A stretch of DNA of 57,057 nt, taken from a virus. Each line of letters starts with the position of its first letter. The first letter of the stretch is position 1. Of this stretch, positions 51,287 to 57,057 are shown one piece after another. Position numbers and translations under genes: made by a program. The stretch spans positions 1 to 57,057 of the IMG/VR virus record IMGVR_UViG_3300037502_003469. The stretch is one strand, 5' to 3'. The notes beneath the pieces are model-generated. The model searched no databases. It was not told the DNA's origin and was given only the letters and a program-made list of their open reading frames with translations.

Positions 51287-53099
51287 GTATAAACTTAGCC
51301 CTTGCTAAAATACTGTTAATTACTGCATTATCGGAAATACCGTTACTTGCAATAAAGTTTAAAAAACTATCAAAACTACTTAAATTTTCGCTAGAAGCTT
51401 TTCTAAGAATATTGTAGTGACTTTTCTTGAGACTTTTTGGATTTAATTGAAAAGTATCTACAAATTCAAAAAAATCTATAAGATCACGAGAACTATGTGC
51501 CAATTTAACAATATTTTTGTTATTTTCATAAGCTTCAACCATTTTAAAAATTGAGGCTAATTTAGCTTTTGAAAAGCCAGTTTTAGGTTGATATATCTCA
51601 ATAAAAGCTTTCACTAGATTGTCGTTAGTATTCCAACCTTGATTCAATTTGTCTGAATCTGAGAAATCTGGTGTTTTTGTTGTTATAGAGTCAGATAGCT
51701 CTTTTTGCAGTTCGTCAATAACTTGCTGACGAATTTCTTTTTTAACTTTATTTATAACCCCGTCAAAAGAATCTTCTTCTGGTTGAGCTTGCTCTGGTTG
51801 AGCTTGTTCTGGTTGAGCTTGTTCTGGTTGAGCTTGTTCTGGTTGAGCTTGTTCTGGTTGAGCTTGCTCTGGTTGAGCTTGTTCTGGTTGAGCTTGCTCT
51901 GGTTGAGCTTGCTCTGGTTGAGCTTGCTCTGGTTGAGCTTGATCTGGTTGAGCTTGATCTGGTTGAGCTTGTTCTGGTTGAGCTTGTTCTGGTTGAGCTT
52001 GTTCTGGTTGAGCTTGCTCTGGTTGAGCTTGCTCTGGTTGAGCTTGCTCTGGTTGAGCTTGCTCTGGTTGAGCTTGCTCTGGTTGAGCTTGTTCTGGTTG
52101 AGCTTGTTCTGGTTGAGCTTGCTCTGGTTGAGCTTGCTCTGGTTGAGCTTGCTCTGGTTGAGCTTGCTCTGGTTGAACTTGCTCTGGTTGAGCTTGTTCT
52201 GGTTGAGCTTGTTCTGGTTTAACTAAATCTTCCTCATCTTTACTTGGAAAATCCATAGGGTCTTCAACAGCTTTACGAAGAGACGCTGCTTTTAAGTAAG
52301 CATCTAAACTATTTTCTTCTACTTTTTTAAGAACATAAGAAGCTTCTATTTTATTTGCTACTTCTACATTTTCTAAAGAATCTTTTGGAAATAAAATATT
52401 TCTCATTACAGCACCTTTAAAGGCTGGATTAGCAACCCAAGATGCTTCAATAAATACGTTAGAATCTTTTTCGTCACGATGACCGCAAAGTTCGGCAATT
52501 ATTCTCTTTACTCCGTTTTCATCAACGAAATAAGAATTTTTCATATATCTTATATGGTCACATAATTCAGTTTCGTCGGCAGCTTTGTTGCCACATGCGG
52601 AACAAATTGAATATTTGATTGAGCATCCCATAGAAAGAGTGGAAATATTTCCACCTTCAATTGATGCGACTAACTCTCTATGTTTTCTTTCAGTGGCTAC
52701 GAGAATATCAATATAAACAGAATTATTATTTGAAACACTTCTGGCAACAGCGTCTATAATTCTACCTTTTGATAAAGCTGGAATTTGAACGTGTTCTAAA
52801 TAATTGTAAGCCCCAATAAATGTTGGATAAGATGCCATTAAAAGCTGTCTTTCCCAACAATCTCCATTTTGATTAACGTATTGAGAGCAATCAGGTTTTA
52901 TATAATAATCATTATCTTCCACATCCACAGAAGCTACGATTGTAGCGTGCGTAAGTAGATATTTTTCTGGAGAAAAGTCTTCAAGTATGGAAGAAACCGG
53001 AACTCGGACTGCCGTGGCAGCGGCTCGCATACTATTCCAAGCTTTTGGCTCTAAATTCGGATTTCTTACTATAGCGTCAGCGTATTTTAAAAAAGCCAT
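51258..53099 (-). CDS. Prohead protease with zinc knuckle and PEQAQ repeat extension
   Basis: A 613-residue protein. Residues 1-240 are a prohead protease-type domain: KYLLTHATIVASVDVED, NGDCWERQLLMASYPTF, IDILVATERKHRELVASIEG, then TLSMGC with the probable nucleophilic Ser, and FIEASWVANPAFKGAV. A Cys/His insert (CSACGNKAADETELCDH) could bind zinc. After residue about 290 come 29 copies of PEQAQ (two PDQAQ, one PEQVQ). The last ~170 residues are helical (INKVKKEIRQQVIDELQKEL), possibly scaffold-like. Prohead proteases mature capsids by cutting scaffold and capsid proteins. The repeat probably forms a flexible linker and is prone to copy-number change. Confidence 0.83.
   Translation of the reverse strand: MAFLKYADAIVRNPNLEPKAWNSMRAAATAVRVPVSSILEDFSPEKYLLTHATIVASVDVEDNDYYIKPDCSQYVNQNGDCWERQLLMASYPTFIGAYNYLEHVQIPALSKGRIIDAVARSVSNNNSVYIDILVATERKHRELVASIEGGNISTLSMGCSIKYSICSACGNKAADETELCDHIRYMKNSYFVDENGVKRIIAELCGHRDEKDSNVFIEASWVANPAFKGAVMRNILFPKDSLENVEVANKIEASYVLKKVEENSLDAYLKAASLRKAVEDPMDFPSKDEEDLVKPEQAQPEQAQPEQVQPEQAQPEQAQPEQAQPEQAQPEQAQPEQAQPEQAQPEQAQPEQAQPEQAQPEQAQPEQAQPEQAQPEQAQPDQAQPDQAQPEQAQPEQAQPEQAQPEQAQPEQAQPEQAQPEQAQPEQAQPEQAQPEQAQPEEDSFDGVINKVKKEIRQQVIDELQKELSDSITTKTPDFSDSDKLNQGWNTNDNLVKAFIEIYQPKTGFSKAKLASIFKMVEAYENNKNIVKLAHSSRDLIDFFEFVDTFQLNPKSLKKSHYNILRKASSENLSSFDSFLNFIASNGISDNAVINSILARAKFIREKFKDDNR
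51783..52217 (-). repeat. 29 tandem copies of a 15-bp repeat inside the protease gene
   Basis: 435 bp = 29 x 15 bp, each encoding PEQAQ (minus strand CCAGAGCAAGCTCAA and synonymous forms). Units differ mostly at the Glu codon (GAA/GAG); there are two PDQAQ and one PEQVQ variants. Length is a multiple of 3 per unit, so copy-number changes keep the frame. Confidence 0.95.
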
Positions 53100-53453
53100 T
53101 TAATACCTATTGTTTTCAGATTCAGAATCATCATCAAAATCAGAGTCTTCAAAATCTTCACTGTCGTCGTAATTATCTTGTAAAACTTCTTCTGCTACTT
53201 GAACAAAAGCATCTGCCGAAGGCATCGAAGTTCCTACATTTTCTGTGTCTTTCATAAGACCAAAAATAACTAAGTCTATAAATCTTGCAAAAATTTCTTC
53301 TAAATCCTCGTCTTGAACTCCAATTCCTATCTTTTTTTGTAGAACATCTTTAGAGTTTTTAAGAAGTGCATAGCCGACAGGTACTTTAAGAACCATGTAA
53401 GCTTTTTTTTGCATGATATTATTGGCTATTTTTTGAGCTTTTTTGTTATCCAT
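53100..53453 (-). CDS. Small protein with acidic tail
   Basis: A 117-residue protein. The N-terminus is a short basic helix (MDNKKAQKIANNIMQKKAYM), the middle is helical (LEEIFARFIDLVIFGLMKD) and the end is strongly acidic (DDSEDFEDSDFDDDSESE). Its start overlaps the upstream gene stop by 8 bases and its stop abuts the protease start. No family recognised; a head-assembly factor is plausible from the position. Confidence 0.6.
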   Translation of the reverse strand: MDNKKAQKIANNIMQKKAYMVLKVPVGYALLKNSKDVLQKKIGIGVQDEDLEEIFARFIDLVIFGLMKDTENVGTSMPSADAFVQVAEEVLQDNYDDSEDFEDSDFDDDSESENNRY

Positions 53454-54216
53454 TTATTTGCTCCAGCACTTCATTTATGACTTCATTTCTTATTTTAAAA
53501 TAATCTGGTAAATCAGAAGAAATCTTTTTTGAAAAATCTTTCACACAAGTTGAATAAAAATTAAAAAAATCTACATCTTGAAAAGCTACTTTAAGAAAAT
53601 CGCAAAATTGATCTTTTGATACATTTGAAGCTAGTTTAGAATCAAAGATAATTTCAACTAAACCATTTCCAATATTTATAAATTTCATATTTTCAAAGGT
53701 ATCATTTAGAAAAGAAGCCAATTTTGGTGCTATGAAGCTTTCCATTTCCTCGAAAGATTGAATTTTATCGTCAGCAATCGAATCGAAAACCATTACTACT
53801 ACTTCATTTTCATCTTCTTGAGGTAAATTAAGTGCTAAAATTTCAGGTTCTTTCAAAATGTCAGTGGCAAGGTCGTTACCAACTTCAAAAACTTCGTCTT
53901 CTAATAGTTCTGGTTCAGGTAGCGAACAGTCAGGAGGAGCGACTAATTTGAATAAATCGCTTACCTTAAAGACCAATTCTTGTTTAGAAGCAGCTAAGTT
54001 ACGAACTGTTTTTACAACATCGCCAACATTTTTTGAATCTACCAGTACGTCAGCACTACTTGTCCAAATCTCGCCCTTATCATTTACATAAATATGTTTT
54101 GGAAGACCGAACTTATTTTCAATGCAAAGAAGATTGTCTTCTAATAGATCACACTTGAATCTAGCATCCAAAGAGTTAGTTACTTTGTTTAAATCAATAG
54201 CAATTTTATTCTTCAT
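53446..54216 (-). CDS. Hypothetical head-region protein
   Basis: A 256-residue protein (MKNKIAIDLNKVTNSLDARF). It has an N-terminal alpha/beta part, a Pro/Glu-rich middle (PPDCSLPEPELLEDEVFE) and a C-terminal helical region (NEVVVMVFDSIADDKIQSFE). No recognised motif. It overlaps the next gene downstream and the upstream stop by 11 bases, so it is tightly coupled. Perhaps a capsid-assembly or virion component. Confidence 0.6.
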   Translation of the reverse strand: MKNKIAIDLNKVTNSLDARFKCDLLEDNLLCIENKFGLPKHIYVNDKGEIWTSSADVLVDSKNVGDVVKTVRNLAASKQELVFKVSDLFKLVAPPDCSLPEPELLEDEVFEVGNDLATDILKEPEILALNLPQEDENEVVVMVFDSIADDKIQSFEEMESFIAPKLASFLNDTFENMKFINIGNGLVEIIFDSKLASNVSKDQFCDFLKVAFQDVDFFNFYSTCVKDFSKKISSDLPDYFKIRNEVINEVLEQING

Positions 54217-54724
54217 AAACAGATAAAACCAATTCTTTTAGTAAGCTATCCCCAACGCTCTTGGCATACTTACTACTCATCTTTAAATAACATTGTAGTT
54301 CGTTCAGATTAGCTTTTTTCATACTAAGTATATTTTCAACTAAAACTGAAGTAGCGTTGACATGTCTTGATGCTATTTTATCAGCTAAAGACTCTAAGTG
54401 TTTTTTTGGTCTTTTAGGGAGAGAAGTGCCGTAATTTTTTTCACTATCTCTATTCTCCCAACTGTCGTAAGAAGTATCAAATCCCACGCTAGTTGGATGA
54501 AGAGTTGGCGAAACTTTGTAGATTTCTTCAGGTGACTCTAATTCATTTCCGTAAGTCCACTGAACTCTAATTTTGCAAGATTTTGGTAAAATGTGTGTCA
54601 CTATACCAACAATCTGGCTTTCATTGTTTCGAGTCAATTTCTTTACATGATCTCCAATTTTATAATCTAAAACTGAAGTCTGAAAAGGAAAAAGAGCTAC
54701 TGAAGATTTTTTAGATTTGCTCAC
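54206..54724 (-). CDS. SH3-like head-region protein
   Basis: I place the start at GTG 54724 (VSKSKKSSVALFPFQTSV) because GGGAGAG lies just upstream and this avoids a 77-base overlap with the 54744-55466 gene; an alternative start at 54820 adds 32 residues. The section YKIGDHVKKLTRNNESQIVG plus VTHILPKSCKIRVQWTYGNE resembles a small SH3/KOW-type barrel. The rest is helical (ENILSMKKANLNELQCYLKM). It may bind nucleic acid or virion proteins; function unknown. Confidence 0.65.
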   Translation of the reverse strand: MSKSKKSSVALFPFQTSVLDYKIGDHVKKLTRNNESQIVGIVTHILPKSCKIRVQWTYGNELESPEEIYKVSPTLHPTSVGFDTSYDSWENRDSEKNYGTSLPKRPKKHLESLADKIASRHVNATSVLVENILSMKKANLNELQCYLKMSSKYAKSVGDSLLKELVLSVYEE

Positions 54725-54743
54725 AGCACTCTCCCTAAAATTA

Positions 54744-55466
54744 TTACTTTCTTCTCGCAGCAAGTTTTTTAGCGTCAAGCTTGCTTGCTTTTTTATTTGG
54801 GTCAAACTCACCTTTGTCATGAGCTTCAGACATTACGTTTTGACCATAGTTATGAAATTCTTTCATATAGTCTTCATCTTTGTCATGCTCATGGGTTGCA
54901 GGGTCTTGACCGAAATCTTTCATGTATTTTTCATCTTTGTCATGCTCTAGTGCTTTTGCCTGTTTTGCTTGAACTTCAAGCTCATCTGACACTTGGTCTA
55001 GGGCATACTCAAGATTAAATCCTACTTTTGCTTCCAGTTTACCTTCAGCTACAAGATTGCGAATTTCGTTTGCAATCTTATCAAGTCTGTCAGTATAATA
55101 CTTTGCAGTACGTTTCATGTTTACTCCTCCAGTTTTTGACTGATTCATTAAATTTAAAATTTTAAAATAGTTTACCGAATTAATCTTACCGTCATACTTA
55201 CCGTCTGCTAATGTTTTAATAGCCACCTCTACGGCAGATTGCTTGGCAACCTCTACATTATAATTCATTAGCTCTTTATCTAAGATAGTAGAGGCGTGTT
55301 TTGCTATTACTAAAAGATCATCATCGCTTACGTGAGAAGGGTTTGTGTAAGGTTCTCTTTCTTCACGTTTGTCACCAGAGTCTAAAATTTTATGTTTATG
55401 AAAATAGTCTGCACCACTTTCATAAGCCATTTTTTTAAAAATTTTTTCTGCAATATCTTTTTTCAT
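54744..55466 (-). CDS. Head-region protein with possible internal start
   Basis: A 240-residue protein. The full-length product begins MKKDIAEKIFKKMAYESGAD. An in-frame ATG at 55118 is preceded by GGAGGAG and would give a separate 124-residue protein beginning MKRTAKYYTDRLDKIANEIR, similar to the leader of other small proteins here. The C-terminal part has a repeated unit (EHDKDEKYMKDFGQDPATH, EHDKDEDYMKEFHNYGQ). So the gene may encode two products, or derive from a fusion of two genes. Function unknown. Confidence 0.65.
   Translation of the reverse strand: MKKDIAEKIFKKMAYESGADYFHKHKILDSGDKREEREPYTNPSHVSDDDLLVIAKHASTILDKELMNYNVEVAKQSAVEVAIKTLADGKYDGKINSVNYFKILNLMNQSKTGGVNMKRTAKYYTDRLDKIANEIRNLVAEGKLEAKVGFNLEYALDQVSDELEVQAKQAKALEHDKDEKYMKDFGQDPATHEHDKDEDYMKEFHNYGQNVMSEAHDKGEFDPNKKASKLDAKKLAARRK
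55118..55140 (-). promoter_or_regulatory. Strong internal ribosome binding site
   Basis: GGAGGAGTAAAC precedes the in-frame ATG 55118 on the minus strand, the strongest Shine-Dalgarno sequence in this part of the window, yet it is inside a longer open frame. Confidence 0.6.
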
Positions 55467-55502
55467 AATAAAACCTTCTAAACATAAAAAATCATTAAAT
55501 AA

Positions 55503-56024
55503 TTACAATTCGTTTAAAATATACCAAGACCAAAATTCTTGTACATGGTAAGGGGCTACCCCTCTCATGTAAGCTGAAAACCCATCCGCTTCTGGTTCTC
55601 CTGAAGTTTTTGGTTCCATATTGAATAATTTATAATAGAAAGATTTTTCTCTTTCTGTCATAAAATGGGTCAAGTAATGCCCAATTTCATGATAAAAAAG
55701 ACTATCAAAACGATTTTTTTCAAAATTGACTTCTTTATCATCCAAAAATCTTTCAATGTTATACCAAATGCACTTTTCTTTAGGTCTGCACAAACCAAGA
55801 ATACCTTCTCTATCAGCACATTCTTCCAAGGTTTCTTGAGAGCATAAATGTAAATTGCAACCATACATAACTTTCTTAACTTTTGATGGAAGCTTGTTAT
55901 ATAAGGAATTAATGCGTTGAGAAAATATAATATAGTAAGGTAATGAGAACTCGTCACACTTTAGATTAGGTTGTGCGACATTCATCCAATGAGCGGCTAT
56001 TTTTAATGCTGCCTTTTGGCTCAT
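55503..56024 (-). CDS. HEIGH zinc metallopeptidase-like protein
   Basis: A 173-residue protein with HEIGH at 112-116 in LFYHEIGHYLTHF and, about 26 residues later, GEPEADGFSAYM, where E143 or E145 could be the third zinc ligand. This suits a gluzincin-type catalytic centre. Five cysteines lie in residues 56-85. There is no signal peptide, so it should act in the cytoplasm or inside the virion. It starts with an ATGA overlap on the upstream gene. Either a functional protease involved in head maturation or host take-over, or an inactive structural relative; not distinguishable here. Confidence 0.7.
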   Translation of the reverse strand: MSQKAALKIAAHWMNVAQPNLKCDEFSLPYYIIFSQRINSLYNKLPSKVKKVMYGCNLHLCSQETLEECADREGILGLCRPKEKCIWYNIERFLDDKEVNFEKNRFDSLFYHEIGHYLTHFMTEREKSFYYKLFNMEPKTSGEPEADGFSAYMRGVAPYHVQEFWSWYILNEL

Positions 56025-56656
56025 TTATTAGCCTTCTTTTTTACAAATTCGTAAATTGAAGATACTTTATTTAAGTCAGATTCTTCCAAATGATCGTCTT
56101 TTGCATCTTCTTTCGCCTCTTCTTTCATTTCAGCTACTTCAAATTTGCTAGTCCAATGTTTCCCTCTAGTTTCATCATACAAAGTATCAATCACTAAAGA
56201 GATGTTTTCTACTGTGCTATACAAACGAGAACGGATTTCAGAAATATCCATCACGAAACCCCTTCCACCTAATTTTCCGTCAGGAGAAATGTCTATGGAT
56301 TTTAAACCTGCAAAATCTGAAAGGGCTTGAGATAAGAACTTAATACAAACATCAAGTTTAGCTTCAACTTTTAATAGTTGTTCTAAATTTTCTTTTTTAG
56401 GTTCCCAACCATCCATTAATCTTCCAGTTGAAGCAGATTCTTCTTTGGAAGCTTTAGCTTTTTGTTCATTCTTTTTTTTATAAACAGAAGTTCCACCCAT
56501 ATCGTCTCTTCTTTGTATTTTTTCTTTTTGTAAATCAGGGTCACGTACTGGAGCATGATCTCTTCTTAAATCATGCCTCGGAGGTCTTTCAAGCGTTGTT
56601 TCATAACGACGCTTTTCAATATCTGTATCTGATTGACTCTGATTTGCTTTTTTCAT
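56021..56656 (-). CDS. Charged hypothetical protein
   Basis: A 211-residue protein. The first 85 residues are highly charged and probably disordered (RRYETTLERPPRHDLRRDHA, KKKNEQKAKASKEESASTG). The central part is helical (KKENLEQLLKVEAKLDVCIK, SEIRSRLYSTVENISLVIDT), followed by an acidic stretch (EMKEEAKEDAKDDHLEESD). ATGA overlap with the propeller gene upstream and with the peptidase downstream. No family recognised; likely virion assembly. Confidence 0.6.
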   Translation of the reverse strand: MKKANQSQSDTDIEKRRYETTLERPPRHDLRRDHAPVRDPDLQKEKIQRRDDMGGTSVYKKKNEQKAKASKEESASTGRLMDGWEPKKENLEQLLKVEAKLDVCIKFLSQALSDFAGLKSIDISPDGKLGGRGFVMDISEIRSRLYSTVENISLVIDTLYDETRGKHWTSKFEVAEMKEEAKEDAKDDHLEESDLNKVSSIYEFVKKKANK

Positions 56657-57057
56657 AAACCTCTTAATGATGTCATGACTCGATTTCCCGTTCCTGTATT
56701 ACTTACTGCTACAAATAATCCTTTGCCAAAGGCTATAGCTTCCCATTGATTATCAACTGGAGATGTTCTAAATGACCAATCAATACCATTTGTAGAAATC
56801 ATTATTCTTGTATTAAGATCACCTGTGTTAGAAACCGCAACAAAAACACCATTACCAAATGTGACACTACTCCATAAATTAAATTTTGCAGTATTTCCAT
56901 TTCCGGGCGTGGTTCGGTTTGTCCATGTTATTCCATCTGTAGATGTTGTTACACACTGATCTAATCCAACCCCAGCAGCAGTTCCTCTAACAACTACGAA
57001 AATACCATTACCATAAGCAATGGATGTAAAATACTCCCCATTCTGAGTACCGAAAGC
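56653..57057 (-). CDS. Beta-propeller-like protein, N-terminus beyond window
   Basis: The last 134 codons of a gene entering from the right edge, in frame with TGA 56655. It has repeated blades of the form FTSIAYGNGIFVVVRG ... STDGITWTNR, WSSVTFGNGVFVAVSN ... STNGIDWSFR, and WEAIAFGKGLFVAVSNTG. This is the pattern of phage beta-propeller repeats (GNG-FVAVS, STDG-W). Such proteins act as fibres, decoration or sugar-binding modules. The number of blades is unknown because the start is missing. Stop and downstream start overlap (ATGA). Confidence 0.75.
   Translation of the reverse strand, partial: AFGTQNGEYFTSIAYGNGIFVVVRGTAAGVGLDQCVTTSTDGITWTNRTTPGNGNTAKFNLWSSVTFGNGVFVAVSNTGDLNTRIMISTNGIDWSFRTSPVDNQWEAIAFGKGLFVAVSNTGTGNRVMTSLRGL

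Noticed and set aside
51783-52217. CRISPR array (29 regular short repeats)
   Set aside because: Units are contiguous 15-bp repeats with no spacers and lie inside an open frame.
51705-52226. Plus-strand frame of Leu/Trp/Ser repeats opposite the PEQAQ repeat
   Set aside because: It is the antisense reading of the 15-bp repeat and has no independent support.
54725-54820. Upstream start of the SH3-like gene at 54820
   Set aside because: It would overlap the preceding gene by 77 bases and lacks the GGGAGAG site present before GTG 54724.
1-57057. T4-type late promoters (TATAAATA) driving the structural genes
   Set aside because: I saw only isolated AT-rich matches, some on the wrong strand or inside genes, and no repeated motif before the main genes.
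1-57057. tRNA genes, integrase or attachment sites
   Set aside because: The window is almost fully coding and I found no cloverleaf-like element, recombinase motif or direct-repeat pair flanking a block.

Overview
This AT-rich 57 kb window is most likely part of the virion-structure region of a large contractile-tailed bacteriophage (myovirus, probably jumbo-size). The evidence is a tail sheath, a gpJ-type baseplate protein, a gp25-type wedge protein, an HK97-type major capsid protein, a prohead protease and very long fibre proteins, packed on one strand with start/stop overlaps. I see no terminase, portal, tape measure, DNA replication genes, integrase, tRNA, rRNA or CRISPR array; portal and terminase probably lie right of the window. 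The host cannot be fixed. A secreted metallopeptidase at 37.4-38.2 kb recalls families I associate with Bdellovibrionota, but that is only a weak hint.

Layout (minus-strand transcription runs right to left). Head region, 57.1-47.5 kb: a beta-propeller protein cut by the window edge, several small accessory proteins, a HEIGH-type metallopeptidase, a prohead protease carrying 29 copies of a 15-bp repeat, a protamine-like basic protein, an acidic scaffold-like protein, two probable decoration proteins and the major capsid protein with its own terminator. A plus-strand island at 44.3-47.4 kb (Mom-like acetyltransferase, zinc-ribbon protein, PD-(D/E)XK homing-type nuclease) interrupts head and neck genes. 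Neck and connector, 44.1-38.3 kb: about ten genes, including a connector with duplicated Ig-like domains, a SWIM-type zinc protein and a tandemly duplicated small gene. At 37.1-38.2 kb a secreted metallopeptidase is split by a -1 frame change.

A second plus-strand island (33.4-37.35 kb) carries two unknown small genes, a DEDDh exonuclease, a double GT2 glycosyltransferase and a small Cys-rich protein. Tail, 33.3-8.4 kb on the minus strand: a coiled-coil protein, an actin-like ATPase, a tail-completion-like protein, an FmdB-type zinc ribbon, a long sheath, three paralogous fibre genes (one with a large polyglycine domain), baseplate genes and small proteins. A third plus-strand pair (4.6-8.4 kb) encodes multidomain glycosyltransferases, divergent from a collagen-like fibre of at least 1461 residues that runs off the left edge.

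Taken together, the minus strand supplies capsid, neck, tail, baseplate and fibres, and the plus-strand islands look like cargo. The glycosyltransferases may decorate virion fibres; the collagen-like protein has a threonine in about every second Gly-X-Y triplet, the pattern that is O-glycosylated in some other collagens. The least expected items are the actin-like ATPase inside the tail operon, the repeated beta module shared by sheath and neighbouring proteins, a helical N-terminal leader shared by many small proteins (possible capsid-targeting peptide), and two genes whose domain structure continues across a frame change.
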